Shown here one piece after another: positions 1 through 11,499 of a DNA stretch of 64,000 nucleotides. A program made the translations under genes and the position numbers. Source of the stretch: Symsagittifera roscoffensis (taxonomy: Eukaryota > Xenacoelomorpha > Acoela > Convolutidae); the NCBI RefSeq assembly GCF_963678635.1, contig NC_087065.1:71187345-71251344 (forward strand). Reading direction: 5' to 3'. Every line of letters begins with the position of its first letter. The first letter of the stretch is position 1. A model generated the notes under the pieces. The model was not told the origin of the DNA and did not search any database. It worked only from the letters and a program-made list of their open reading frames with translations.

Positions 1-658
1 AGGCGACAGTTTTGGCTAAAACTGTCGAGATCGATGCCACCATTGAGCCATTTGACTGACACAACAAGCCTCTCAGATCGCTTTGGGTTTGACCAACATT
101 TCGAACATGATCTTTTACCCAATTCTGAGTGGCTTTAAACTCCGTAATTTTGGATTTTACTTCTGCCGTCAAAGTCTCTTTTATCTTGTCCAGCATTGCT
201 TCGACTTCTTTAACCAGCTGCTCTATTTCCCTTTCGTGTATATCGACGATCTTCGAAATATTTTGGCTTTTTTCAAGAGCTGTTTTTTCATTTTTCTCCC
301 AATCAGACAACATTTCAAACACTTTCGCTCGCACCTCTGAAGCCTTTTCATTTAACGGCTTGAACTCATGTTTACTATGCTTTACTAGACATTTTGCGCA
401 TGAAACTTCGTCGCATGTGATACAATAATCCAGGCAAAGTTGCCTATGCTCAGAACAAACTGCCGGTTCGAAGTTTCGATGGTCCAGTATAGGATGCTTT
501 TTCTTTATATGCGAAGCAACGCAAAGGTCGCAGAGAAATTCGACTGGTTTTTTGGGATCATCCGACACGCTGCATTGCGTACATTTGTAAAGAATCTCTG
601 CTGCGCTGGACTCTTCACAGTTGCTACATAGTTGAGACGATTCACTACTCAAAGCCAT
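1..658 (-). CDS. B-box zinc-finger / TRIM-like protein, 5' part
   Basis: Seen: an uninterrupted frame of 219 codons from an ATG at 656-658 to the window edge, so the C-terminus is missing. A first Cys/His module has C11-x2-C14, C26-x2-C29, C43-x2-C46, H50, H55. A second module fits B-box type 2 exactly: C68-x2-H71-x7-C79-x2-C82-x4-C87-x2-C90-x3-H94-x2-H97. Residues about 104-190 are Lys/Glu-rich with heptad-like spacing, typical of the coiled coil that follows B-boxes in TRIM proteins. Known: B-box/coiled-coil proteins dimerise and often act as ubiquitin ligases or scaffolds. No RING is visible before the first module, so a ligase role cannot be claimed. The downstream region (NHL, SPRY, filamin or none) would define the subfamily. 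No intron is needed within the visible part. Confidence 0.82.
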   Translation of the reverse strand, partial: MALSSESSQLCSNCEESSAAEILYKCTQCSVSDDPKKPVEFLCDLCVASHIKKKHPILDHRNFEPAVCSEHRQLCLDYCITCDEVSCAKCLVKHSKHEFKPLNEKASEVRAKVFEMLSDWEKNEKTALEKSQNISKIVDIHEREIEQLVKEVEAMLDKIKETLTAEVKSKITEFKATQNWVKDHVRNVGQTQSDLRGLLCQSNGSMVASISTVLAKTVA

Positions 659-1334
659 TTTAAATGATCTTCAAATCTATCTGAAATGAAACCAAATGAT
701 GATACCGGAAAGAAAAAATGGTTTACACAGATGAAAGATGCTTGCACAAGACAAAAAAAAACAGAATTTGCTGTAAGGCGTCTTCAAAATGAAAAAATAG
801 CTTTAAGATGGGCACAGAGGCGAAGCTGAATTTCAAATTACTTGCGATACATCGCGAAGATAGCATGGCGAAAATCAATGATGTAGGAAAAAAATTACGA
901 AAAACTTATCGCTGTTAAAAAATAGTCCGAAAAATAATCTTGATGAAAAGGTAAAAATCGGCCAGAAAAACCCAGCCTATGCCATTGTTCATTCACTCTT
1001 CGTGACGTAGTTGTTACTTTTTCCCCTACCCGGCCATAGTTCCTCCTTTCTTGGGCCTTATTTCTGTGGGGGAAACATGTCGTTCACAATGACCTGTGGC
1101 ACTCCTCCACATGACACTGGGACCCCTCCAACTATGACCATGAATTTACCAGTAGCACTCAGTGATTTCACTTAGGCATGCAGGTTAGGTGAAATGTAGC
1201 AGTTAAAGAATACTAGCGTTTAACGCACCTCCCGTGCTTCGAATTTTTCGTAACTCATAAAAACCGCATATATTGCAATTAAAATATGCATCCTTTAACT
1301 AAGTTCTTTCAAAAAAAATAAAACAAATTAAGAA
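659..1334. other. intergenic, nothing recognised
   Basis: AT-rich sequence upstream of the B-box gene. It should contain that gene's promoter, but no convincing element or ORF was found. Confidence 0.5.
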
Positions 1335-2205
1335 CCGTCACATCTCGAAAATTAAAGCAAACGAGCAGTCGCATTTGGACGCAAGATTTGCAACTCCTGG
1401 GAGTACTATTACAGTACCTAACTAGTGTTGGGAATTTCAAATTTTGAAAAAAAAATTAATTTAAGTTTTCTGAAATTTTTTTTGAAAAAAACATGAAATA
1501 CTTCATATCTCGGAAGCTACCAAGATAAGAGCAGTCAAATTTGGAGGCACGACTCGCATCCCCTAGGAGTACCCTGACAGCCCTAAACTACAGGGTTAGG
1601 ATTTTCGAATTTTCAAAAAAATCACAAAAAAAGTCATATCTCAAAAACTACAAGGATTTGAGCAGTCACATTTGCAGGCAAAACTCACAAATCCTGGGAG
1701 TACGCTGACAGAGCCTCACTATAGAGCTGGGAATTTCGAACTCAGTGAAAATTTTTATATCTTAAGTTCTTTGAACAAATTAAAAAAAACACAATGTAAC
1801 AAAAATCACATTACGGAAATTAAGAGCAATTGAGCAGTAGCATTCGAATGTAAGATTTGCAATTTGGAACTCCTGAGAGTACCCTCACAGTCCCCAACTA
1901 CAAGGTTGGGAATTTCCATTCTTTTGAATGTTTTAAGATCTAAGTTTAATTAAAAATTAAAGAAATCATAAAACACATATTTCAAGGCAAGGTTCCCAAC
2001 CGTTGAGAGTACTTTGACAGCACCCAAATACAGGGTTGGGAATTTCCAGTTTGCAAAATATTTTGTAATTTGAGGTTTCTGAAAAAATTTTTTGAAAAAA
2101 AAAATAACGTCGTATCTCGTACACTAAAATGATTTGGACATTCGTAATTGGAGGCCAAACTCGCAACCCCTGGGACCCTGACAGCGTCCCACTATTGTGC
2201 GCGAA
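1335..2205. repeat. degenerate tandem repeat, about six units
   Basis: Seen: the same order of short blocks recurs: a 'catatctcg' block, a 'gagcagtca.atttg' block, a '.cctgggagtaccctgacag' block, then '.actacagggttgggaatttc' followed by an A/T run. Copies of the 'gagtac..tgacag' block lie near 1400, 1568, 1700, 1880, 2010 and 2175. Spacing is irregular (about 110-180 bp), mostly because the A/T linkers differ in length. Units are diverged, so this is an old array. No coding potential was seen. Confidence 0.75.
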
Positions 2206-3990
2206 ATCATTGAACAAAATTATTTACAGGAAAAAAATCTAGTACCCGGTTGCAAACAGCCTTGCTTATCACAAGGGTAAAGACGAACATTTGATTACGT
2301 TATCTTCTCCAATGATAAAAGCGCGAAAGAGCAAACTAATATAAACTCGAGCTACCGCAAAGAAGACAGGATTTCACAGAAATAAAAAAAACTTATAAAA
2401 ATCCCCTTGAACCGTCAAGCGTAGCGCGAGCTTGAATGACCAGATGACAACACTTAGTGAAAGTGTGGATGTATGCACTACACTTGCAGAACATTTGACT
2501 GCTTATCAGAAGTTTAAAACCGTTTGCTGTATCTGACTCTGAATATCCAACAGAAAATTTTTCAAAAAATGGAGCGGATCATGAAAACAGCCAACAGAGA
2601 GTCGGACAAGTGTAAGAGAACACGCAAAATGAAAAAGGAATTGAAAATTTTAAAAATATATAACGTTTAATTTCTTTAATTTCAAACGCAGTTTATGATT
2701 CGTGCTTTTTTCCTGAAGTTACCCCTTATAGAAAACTGGATCATATGTTATACTTTTTTTCAGCTGGGAATTCAGAAAACTTATGTCCATTTTCGAAATC
2801 GATCACGTTTATCGTAACCTTTACACTTTTGCTGTTCGTTAGTGAAGTTTGCCTTCAATTAACAAAGTAATTGAAGTGAAATTACAAAGAAATCATGAGT
2901 CAAACCGCGAAACAATCGAACTTGAGCTTGATAAAATTTAAAGACTTTTCCTGGAAAGACAACCAAAAAAAAAACATTAAACCTTTCAAGTCAAAGTCAC
3001 TTCGTTTACACTTTAAAGTTAATTAGACAACAGAAAGCCACGACAAACGCGTATGCAAAAGTATGTTTATGCAAAAGACTATGAATTTTGAAGAGTTGTT
3101 GCCTGCGAGCAGTAACAGTTAAATGGCCATCTCAAATTAAATTATTCACTTGATTCACTCCAAAAACGCTAAGCTTTGATAGCAAATACATGCTTTCCAG
3201 AATTTTGTTAAAAATTGTAGACCACTCGCTTCGAAAACGTTTAGCTCAAGTTAAGATGTGTTCAAGATTGTAGCCGCTGGTAAACTTTTTTTTAAATCAC
3301 AATTCAACAACCTGACACCCTTAATGCGAGAACCTCAATGCCGGCTTGTTTTACGAAGACTTGTTTCTCATCACACTACTGTACAAGCTTATTCAACAAC
3401 TCTTTCATTATTAGAAACAAGACTGCTCGTATCAGGGCGAAGCACTCAATGTTCCTACTGCCTTTTAAGGTTTATGGAGCATTAATAACAAAAAAATAAT
3501 AAATTTTTTTTTCTAAAATTTGATTTTTTTTTTCTAAAATTTGAAATTTTTTCAACAAAAATAATCCCCCCACACGCCATATAAAAAACAAAAAGAGAGA
3601 TTTCGTTCCTTGTAACAAATCAATTATGGCAAATAAGCTTCTTTCAACCAATTTGGAACGATTTCTATGACGGATTAAATCTCTGCTTACGCATTAATAG
3701 CGCAAAATTTATCGCGCGTTAATTGTCCAAAATTGGCCAAACGGGCAATCTTTAAAACCCCATAACTTTATAAAAAATGATCACAGGTGTAATGTCTTTT
3801 CAAATTTAAGCTCAGGACAACAATAGCTTTTGAATGATATAAAAAAATTCCGACTAAAATGGCTAGTTAAAAAGTCGAAATTCGTCTGCAGAAAAAAACC
3901 CACCACGAGCACAAATATTCAGTTACTTTCGTATCTAAAGTCGAACAACAAAGCATAATTAGGTCACTGAGTGCTCCTAACAAATGTCAG
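2206..3990. other. intergenic, no supported gene
   Basis: AT-rich with homopolymer runs. A 75-codon frame at 3258-3485 matches nothing I recognise and has no supporting splice sites. Nothing else was identified. Confidence 0.4.
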
Positions 3991-4077
3991 AATGAAGTTT
4001 GGAAAACAATGTAATTTTCGGGCGCAAAACTTTGGAATAAGTTGCCACATAATGTTGGAACAGATGGAATTTCTTAA
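3991..4077 (+). pseudogene. possible LINE reverse-transcriptase tail (remnant)
   Basis: Seen: the frame ending at the TAA at 4075 reads SGAKLWNKLPHNVGTDGIS. Known: many jockey/RTE/CR1-type LINE polymerases end in a conserved '(Y/F)SGAKLWNxLP' block shortly before the stop. Upstream sequence does not continue convincingly, so only a short remnant is claimed. Confidence 0.4.
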
Positions 4078-5427
4078 ATAAAAACACGGGTTATAAGTGG
4101 TTATATTGGTCGCAGAGGACTGCACTCGGACAATCAGAAGATTGAATGAAAAAACAAATGCTCAGCTAATACGTACAATAATCCTTTCGTAAAAATGAGA
4201 TATCACAAACAAAAAAAATAAGATAAAACATAAAAAAAAACAGAATATCCCAAACAATTGTGAATCGATGCCTCCAGTCCGGCTGCTTTACTATTAAGTC
4301 AGTTAGCTCGTCTTTTTAGAACTGACTTGAATTCATTGCGTAAGAAACCCATACATTATTCCTCGTGTACTCGTGTTTTTTTAATTCTTTATTTTCAAAC
4401 AAATCTTTTCATGTGACACACGGAAGTCAGGAGTGCCTACTTATGTGCATTCTTTTTGCAAGAATAAAAAAGCATGCTCATTAGCAAATAGAGGTGCCAG
4501 GTTGTTGAAAATTGTGAGTCATAAGAGTCTGTTATCAGAAAACCTCGAAAACATGTCGGAAAAAGATAAATATAAACTTGCCAATTATTTCAAAGATAAC
4601 TACATTCATGGAAATGTTGAATAAACAAACCAAACATTTCAATGAACGTTTGTCAGCATGTTTTCAATAAACAAAAAAGATGACTACGCAAATATTTTTA
4701 GTTCACGAGATAGGGAACATTAATATTATTATTAATTGCACTTGTTTTTTTTTACAATCGTATACTGGGTAGACAATTAGTGGGCATTGAATTTCCCTTG
4801 ATCTATCCTCTCGAATCATTGCATAGAGTTGATAAAAATTGATATTGTCAAGTTGTTGTCAACTGAATTTTGTTTTCTATTTAATTGATGATTGATTAAA
4901 AACTGTAATGATTATAGTGATTTGGAGAAATTAACTCTTTCTTTATATGTTCCTGCTATGCTTATAGGCCTCAGAATATTGGATAGATGACAAAAACGAT
5001 ATAATTTTCACACCAATTTTTCATTTACCGAATTCTAATGGCTGGAAAGTAAAACATGACGATGAAAAAATTGAGGATTGAAGAGTATAAAAGCTCTTAA
5101 TTTGCTCAACCAATATTGGAAAATTTTTCGATGCTTGAAACGATTAGTTATTACATTAGCGGCTGTTATAATTGACTTGGTAAGTTCTAACTAGTCCGAC
5201 CATTCAAAATTCAGCATATGACAACCTTGAAGTAGTTTTTCAAATTGAAACTTAAATGTATTTAGGATTTTTACCGGATTCAATTTACAGAAAAACATTG
5301 ATTTTAATTAACCAATACTGTACAGCTACTAGAAAAAAATTGAAAAGCAAAAAAGGTTGAGTAAAAAACATCTACAACTAATACTTGGCTACTTTCCAAA
5401 AGTTTAAACTAAAAAAATGAGTCCAAC
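4078..5427. other. intergenic, nothing firm
   Basis: Low-complexity AT-rich DNA. It includes a 63-codon frame near 4433-4624 that opens on GTG rather than ATG and matches no family I recognise. The part next to 5428 should hold the 3' UTR of the claudin-like gene. Confidence 0.4.
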
Positions 5428-6159
5428 TCAGTATGCAGATTTTAAGATCAAATATCCGTCGTCAATTTCGAATTCATCGTCTTGCAATTCCAACTCCCTC
5501 GCCTTCAACTTGGTCGCAAAATCCGCCCATTGGATGTACATCGCCACAGTTAACAGCATAAAAGCCCACCAGCCGAAGTAGTATCCCCATGTTAAGTGAT
5601 ATCCACCGTCGCCTATTTCCGCAAACACTCCGCTACATATTGCACGATGTCGCCTGGCGAATAGAAAGAGACAGCCAAAAATAAGCCCTAATTGGGTAAA
5701 CATGAAGACATTTGAAGACATGTAGATGGAGGTGTGTGTTATGTTGAACTTGGACGAAGTAATGAACATGGCTAAATAGAGTACAAAAGTCACGTTACCA
5801 CACTGAACTCCGAACATGGCCATTGAACGCGCCCAGTTTAGCCATTCGGGGATTTCTATAGCATACTTCTGACAACCTTGCTCCACAGTGAAATTCCCGT
5901 AGCGACAAATCATGAACAGTCCCAGCCTTATGTAGTCCTCTTCCACGCCCGTAGTCGTGTACATTGTGGTGTTGTATGAATTGTTTTCTACCCAATATGG
6001 TACTGTAAAGCATGCAATCGCAAGACCACTGGCCGCTATTTGGATGAACAGCGCAATCATGTTGCCATAGCATCGTCTCTGACAGCGCGGAATATTCGCT
6101 CTTGTTTCCCTAGCTACAATGTCTAACTCTTCGAGAAACGATGGATCTAGTCGTGGCAT
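5428..6159 (-). CDS. claudin/PMP22-type four-span membrane protein
   Basis: Seen: 243 codons without an intron. Four hydrophobic segments lie at about residues 33-55, 112-134, 150-168 and 192-213, with a cytosolic Cys/Arg-rich N-terminus and an acidic C-tail. The first loop has W56, then G80-L81-F82 and C85-x10-C96. This matches the claudin-family W...GLW-C-C signature with Phe in place of the second Trp. N-glycosylation sequons in that loop include N59, N63 and N89; another lies at N139. Known: claudin/PMP22/EMP superfamily proteins sit in the plasma membrane and shape junctions or act as accessory subunits. The C-terminus lacks the usual claudin YV PDZ ligand, so a junctional role is uncertain. 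The COMM-domain exon lies 267 bp upstream on the same strand; a shared transcript is possible but unproven. Confidence 0.75.
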   Translation of the reverse strand: MPRLDPSFLEELDIVARETRANIPRCQRRCYGNMIALFIQIAASGLAIACFTVPYWVENNSYNTTMYTTTGVEEDYIRLGLFMICRYGNFTVEQGCQKYAIEIPEWLNWARSMAMFGVQCGNVTFVLYLAMFITSSKFNITHTSIYMSSNVFMFTQLGLIFGCLFLFARRHRAICSGVFAEIGDGGYHLTWGYYFGWWAFMLLTVAMYIQWADFATKLKARELELQDDEFEIDDGYLILKSAY

Positions 6160-6426
6160 GTTTAAATTTCAATAAAAATTAATTCTAATAAAAAACTTAA
6201 TCAAAATTATATAAAGGTCGTACGTTTTTGGAAAACCATAAGCAAGCTCAGCTATGGAGAAAATATTTAAAACAAAATTGATTTTGAGAGCTATTCAAAA
6301 CCAATAAGCTTATCAAACACAAATTTGGCTAAAACAGGCATGATTTGAAAATAGATTTAATTTATTAAAAAATTATATGAGATACTATTCTAATAAAGTA
6401 AACAATAAATACTATTCAGAGAAAAA
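6160..6426 (-). other. spacer between COMM-domain exon and claudin-like gene
   Basis: 267 bp of AT-rich sequence. No clear splice acceptor was found directly before the claudin-like ATG, so a trans-spliced operon is not supported by sequence alone. Confidence 0.4.
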
Positions 6427-6663
6427 TTATTCAATTGCAGATTTAGCTTTCTTCAGTTCGATTAGTAGCTTGTAGAACTGTTCTAAAGGTAGCTCCAAGA
6501 AAACTGTTTCATCTACTCCCGTCTCTGCAGAACTCAACTTCAAATTGAGCTGAACAAAGTAGTCTCCTCTGCGAGACTGGTCGTGCTGGTCAACACAAGT
6601 CACACCCATTCTCCAATCAAAGCTTTTCAAATTTTTCAAAACTAAACCCGACATAAGAACTAT
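6427..6663 (-). CDS. COMM-domain protein (COMMD family), whole or last exon
   Basis: Seen: 75 codons from ATG 6652-6654 to TAA 6427-6429. The chain has the COMM-domain pattern: a Leu-rich start, F-D-W-R-M-G-V, a beta-rich middle (YFVQLNLKL), then the C-terminal ELPLEQFYKLLIELKKAK helix. The length equals a bare COMM domain, as in short COMMD6-like proteins, while the last helix also resembles COMMD7. Directly upstream on the minus strand is a T-rich tract ending in CAG (6664 onward), preceded by a CTAAC branch-like site and a GTACATT donor-like site about 55 bases away. This may therefore be a terminal exon opening in phase 0 before the ATG; the upstream exon could not be identified. Known: COMMD proteins form the Commander complex for endosomal cargo recycling. 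Confidence 0.65.
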   Translation of the reverse strand: MVLMSGLVLKNLKSFDWRMGVTCVDQHDQSRRGDYFVQLNLKLSSAETGVDETVFLELPLEQFYKLLIELKKAKSAIE

Positions 6664-6718
6664 CTGAAAAAAAACTTAACCAAGTTAGTGAATTTCAATT
6701 GAAAAGAGTAGAATGTAC
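6664..6718 (-). other. candidate 55-bp intron before the COMM-domain exon
   Basis: On the minus strand the sequence runs from a GTACAT donor-like site through a TTCACTAAC branch-like site to a T-rich tract ending in CAG. The length would be typical of a compact-intron genome. The exon before it is not recognised, so this remains a prediction. Confidence 0.35.
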
Positions 6719-6975
6719 TCATGAATCCAACTAAACTATGGATTAGAGTTCATTTGGCTTATGTCTGAGTTTTTACAGTTTTTTGTGTGACTTTTTTCCT
6801 GATGATACCCAAAAACAATCTTGTTATAACTGGCGATATATAAAACACACAATAATTCATTACTTTCAGAAAACAATTCAAAAATACAGAATGTTTCAGT
6901 CGTGATCCGTTTTCCAAAAAACCAAAAAATTTTGTCGCTATTTTTGTTTCCCGGAATTTCATCCAGATTTGCCAT

Positions 6976-7340
6976 CAGAATATTAGGTAAAAATGTTTTT
7001 TGATTGGCTGAAATTTTTTTAGAGCCATTTTAATGTCTTTTGAGAGGTAGAGAGAGAGAGAGGATAGAGACACTTTAATTTTTGTATAAATAAAGCAACG
7101 GCTTAATATACAATAGTGTATCTTAGGAAACAAAAATTTCTGATTAATTTAATTTAGATATGCAGCCTCAAGTTATTTACACGCTAGAGATAAGGAAATC
7201 TTAAAGTTATCAATTAAACCGTAAATCACGAAACGCATGAGCATTATTAATCTCGACATTAGTAGTGAGTTGTTCCTGTAGAATGAAACTTTCTAATCCT
7301 TTTTGTAAAAAGTGATGTTTTAGCGTATGTCATGATGTTC
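6976..7340. other. intergenic with short AG microsatellite
   Basis: An (AG)n tract lies at about 7048-7062. No other feature was recognised. Confidence 0.5.
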
Positions 7341-7406
7341 AAACGTCGGTAAATCACTTATATGGTTTATTAACCTGACGGTTGACATAGTTCCGAAAAC
7401 GTTCGA
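7340..7406 (+). ncRNA. degenerate hammerhead-ribozyme-like motif of PLE-1
   Basis: Seen: CAAACGTC, then an imperfect helix (GGTAAA...TTTATTAACC), then CTGACGG, a short arm, then GAAAAC-GTTCG. This order (helix III strand with a UC cleavage site, helix I, CUGANGA box, helix II, GAAA box, closing helix III) is that of a type I hammerhead. The CUGAUGA box carries two changes and the GAAA box one extra A, so activity is doubtful. Known: PLEs carry hammerheads in their terminal repeats; this one lies about 120 bp before the PLE-1 start. Confidence 0.4.
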
Positions 7407-7523
7407 GAACAAACTTTTTTTCTTTGTCATCAAACTCTCCTCTGCTATACTTATTCATTTTTTTATCCAACAAAGAAGTTTACAGATCGATTCACATTAT
7501 CCAGCGGCGAATCAGGCTATCGC

Positions 7524-9575
7524 ATGACTGAGATCCAGTACGGTAATCGATTCAGAGGCAAAGCTGACACTTGCGATACAACTAGTATAGGATTAAAACA
7601 GCATGGCGCTGAGGATCAAGCAACTATGATACTTTGATCGAAAAAAAAACTAGAGAAAAGAGTTTAAGAATGGAAAAGAAGCTTTTACATCATTCAATTT
7701 ATCTAAAGTGGTCCTTGTGGGGCTGATTTCGAACATTCGAAAAAAAGGAGTCAGAGTCTTATAGTTCTTATAAATATTTAGACAAGAAATTATCATGGTA
7801 ACCGAAGCTACTACACTAGTCCTTCATCAGTTCACCTAGTCAAAATGACCATTAAAATTTCATAAATTGTGGAAAAATAGAAAACTTAACTTGAAGGAGA
7901 TTCTTACGTATGGGTTTCATTGTGTTGCGCTCTCATGATCTGACATGTCAAGTCTGACATGGAAAAATTCCGAAAACAGCTATCCGGTAGATAACTAGGA
8001 CAAAAGACTCGTAATATATAACAAAAGATGGCAGTTACATCAGTCAACTAAGAATTTGTTACCACTCACAATGTTTCAACTAAATGACATTCTTTTGGTT
8101 GCAAAATTGAGTCCAAACAAATTTTACCAACTAAAAGTGAAAAAATGTGAAAAACCACGAGATTTTCGAACTAAGTACAAAACGGAAAAAACAAGAGGAG
8201 AATTCACTTTTAGAACTTGGAGAACAATAAACAGATTGAATGTATTTGTTGAAAATGATGTGGAATTATGTCAAGGTGAATTTTTCAGAAGCTAACATCT
8301 GCAGCTGGCTAATTGTATGTGATTACAGGGGCTGCAGAAACTCGAGGAGGAAATTAGAGAACTCACTGGGAGCAACACCATTAGCAGTAGCTGTAAACTC
8401 TATTCTGTAAACTTAAAACAAGAAACACCGGCGGGAAATAAGATACAGCCAAGGAATGGCAAAAACGGTTTGAGCCATGTTGCAGCAGGAAAGTAAAAAA
8501 TAGATCAAAGGTGGTTGAATGCCAGAGTTGCTGAAACTGGTATCATCTAAAAAGCGGAAAAATATCCGATGATGTATACGCATAAATAACCGAGATAGTC
8601 TGGTATTGTAAAATCTGCTGCCGCGCCGTTCAAAAAAAAATTGTTCCTCAGGTATGTGAATGACTTTGTTACAACAGTTAAGGGTGAGCCGATTTGAGTT
8701 GTCGATGCCGCCAATTCTCTTCATCCAAATCTGCAGTTCACTCCAGAGGAATGTAATTCAGGTGAATTTGCCGTTCCTGGATTTCAACATAAATGTATTG
8801 CAGGGCAGGGGTGTTACCTGCAATTGAAATAAAAAAAAACAACAGATACTGGTGTAGATTTATTTATAGAAGCTGCGCACCAACTCAGCATAAGCCTAGT
8901 GTTATCCAAGGCACTGTACAAAGAGTTTTCAGGAGCACATCTAATTGGGAGCAATTTGATAGGAATATGGAAACTAAAAAGGGCGCAATGCCTGGCAAAT
9001 CAGTACCCTGAAAAATGGTCAGCAAAAGTGGCGACAGACGCCCTGTGCAAAATCATCGAGGGTAAGAGCAAGTCCCTGGATAGTGACAGTAGTTCTTCAA
9101 CTCAATCACCAAAGGATGTGAAGCCCCAATGCTAATGGTACAATAAAGATAAAACCAAAGCCAATATTTGGCAAACAGGTTACGAAGCTCAACCAACGTT
9201 CAAGTGGTGTTCACCACAAGAAAACTATAATCTTGTTACGCAAGCTGAAGTCAGCATTTTCTAACGACTTCAAGTCAAGAGTGGTTTATAAACTGTCATA
9301 TAATGGGTGCACTTCCACCTACGTCGGACAATTTATTCGACATTGGACCACTAGGAGTGAGGAACATAAGAACGCAGACTAACCGGTAGGCCTCCACCTC
9401 CAGTCATTCTGACTTGAGGGAAATAGTGCAGATGTTAGTTGGAAATTTGTAGATAGAATAATCAAACAACCACACAAAACTGTTAAAACTAAAGGCGATA
9501 CACATCGGGAAAGAGAAACCGGGCTTGAACATGCGCGATGAGTTTTGGAGCAAGGAGCTGACACTGAAAATTTAG
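7524..9575 (+). pseudogene. PLE-1, decayed Penelope-like element ORF
   Basis: Seen: from ATG 7524 a short frame MTEIQ...GKADTCDTTSIGLKQHGAED matches the N-terminal repeats at 16624 and 18467. Later frames give a PHD-like segment (8521-8620: C-Q-S-C, WYHLK, SDDVYA), an RT catalytic block LFLRYVNDFVTTVKG (8641 onward, Asn in place of the first Asp), a LHPNLQFT block, a connector with NQYPEKWS (about 8990-9070), and a GIY-YIG endonuclease (9281-9575: VVYKLSYNG, STYVGQFIRHWTTRSEEH, then MRDEFWSKELTLKI). Stops and frameshifts occur throughout. Known: EN+ PLEs encode an RT followed by GIY-YIG. The N-terminal half of the RT is not recognisable here. Confidence 0.78.
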
Positions 9576-11300
9576 TCCGAAATATTTTTTTGGTTTTTTA
9601 TTTAAAAACGTACATGTCTAAATCGATAATATGACTCAAAAAAACTTACAGACAAAATGAAAAATTTCTTGATTAATTTAAGAGGTTAAAAGTAATTTAG
9701 GCTCAATATTAACTTTAGAGGTGAACTGTGATTGGATAATTTTTAACGTGATGGCTTAGAAGCAAAATTTGCTTAGAAACGTGATGGCTTAACGTGATTG
9801 CAAATTGATATTTTATGGTCATTTAGATTAGTTTATTGTAAAAATCCTGATGATGCACATAGTTGCCAAAACGTTTGAAATTTACTTTTTTTCAAAAATC
9901 TCAACAACAATCGAGGCGGATGGTTGGAAACAACGCCAATCAGATTCAGAGTTCTGATGCCTTCAGAGAATCAACGAGAAATGAAACAAGCTCAAAAAGA
10001 TTGACCCGATATGAGGCTACGGTCCTATGATATTTATAGTAGGCTTAGATTACCTACCCTTGGCTCTAAGAATATTTATTGAGTAGTGTAATCATTGTGC
10101 GCGCAGTACACGGGCGATCGCAACCTGCATTGCGAAGGAGAATCTCTGCTCTAAAAACTACCTCTCCTGTGATCCTCGGTAAACATTCAAAAGCTTCGGA
10201 AGCTGTCAATTGATGAAGATAATCATCAATAATTGAATCTCTGTGTTTTACGAGTTAGCGATCTCCTTCTTTGACTGCCGTCGTTCCTGATTTACAAACA
10301 GGGCCTGTGCTTTTTTTCTATGTTCTCGGGAGTCAACTACAGTTACACTAGTTCTGTATGCGTAGTGAAGGCAAAGATGGTACACTCGGTTCGGAAAAAG
10401 AACTCACATAGTTAGTCTCGACAATCATAAGCCAGAAACTCTGCGATACAACAAAAACATAGCAAAACAACTTAAAGAACAAAGTTGAGACAAGATTCTC
10501 TCACTTACCAACTTTATGTGAAGTTGTGAAAGTGTCAAGACAAGCTAATTAACCAATATTTCTATTTCTTCGCTTCGCTTTGTCAGGAAAAAATTAAAAC
10601 GAGAAAAAGTGAAAAAACCATTTAAATCAGAAGAGCGTAAAGATTTCATTGCATGGAAAAATTGATCATTCCAAAAAAAATCCGTGCAACGTAAATAAAG
10701 CAGACCAAAAGGTACACAATATAGTCCGAAACAGAAAACAATTTGATTTTGCAAGTAAGAAACAGGTCTCGGTCAAGTTTGAATCACATGCATTTCTCTT
10801 CTCAAACAGACGTGATACATCTTTGCCACATGCGGTATTTATAGTACTTGTATCAAGCAAGTTGAAACGCTTGTAACACTTTCACATGCAAAATCACGTG
10901 AACAAAGTTGTTCACAAAAAAATTCCAGTGCCTTGTTGCAACAACTTTGCTTATCGCATGTGTAATTTTTCAAAAAAACTAGTTTTTTGCATTTAAGTAA
11001 GGGCAAAAAGACTTGGTGACGCTCAGGGATGACGCTCAGGGACAAGATTTGGGTTATAGATCGATCTGTACCAAGAAAACTTGAAATGATGTCCTTTTAC
11101 CACTTTCGATAAACAAGTTTGATTGCGAGCCGTAGTGAACCCATTTTGTCCAGTTAACATCATTTATTTCAATGTTTCTCAGCAAAAGAAAATACGCCGT
11201 TGCTCAAAAAAGCCCTTCAGACTGTCTCGAATGTTTCTTTTTAAAAACATTGCATGAAAAAAAAATATAAAACACGAAGTCAAATTTTCGGAAGAAATTT
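9576..11300. repeat. PLE 3' region and dispersed repeat family 'B', copy 1
   Basis: Around 9849-9882 a CTGATGA...AAAACGTTTG block resembles the 3' part of a hammerhead. From about 10090 to 10620 the sequence matches, with decay, 16860-17400, 37800-38620 and 43900-44540: shared blocks include 'gggcctgtgctt' and 'gtgtcaagacaagcta..taacca'. On the minus strand of this copy a frame reads ...CLPRITGEVVFRAEILLRNAGCDRPC..., similar to the minus-strand protein at 37783-37995. It is an interspersed repeat linked to PLE copies; its function is unknown. Confidence 0.55.
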
Positions 11301-11499
11301 CATTTCCAAGTAAAAAAATGATATCATATTTACGGACGTAAAAACATCATAAAATATAACTCAAACTAACAAAAAATAAACAAATAAATACATCAATCGA
11401 GTTTAAGCATAAAAACTAAATAATAAAAATTTTCTACATAATAGAAAACTACAGTTTTCTGTATCTCACTCATTGTTTCCTTTTTTTAATGTTCCGATT

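Noticed and set aside
3258-3485. 75-codon frame
   Set aside because: No similarity, no flanking gene structure, likely chance.
4433-4624. 63-codon frame with a charged C-terminal part
   Set aside because: Opens on GTG, short, no family match and no firm splice sites.
6736-6975. 79-codon frame upstream of the COMM-domain exon
   Set aside because: It could be an upstream exon, but it lacks the expected COMMD N-terminal helical pattern and is AT-biased. Not supported.
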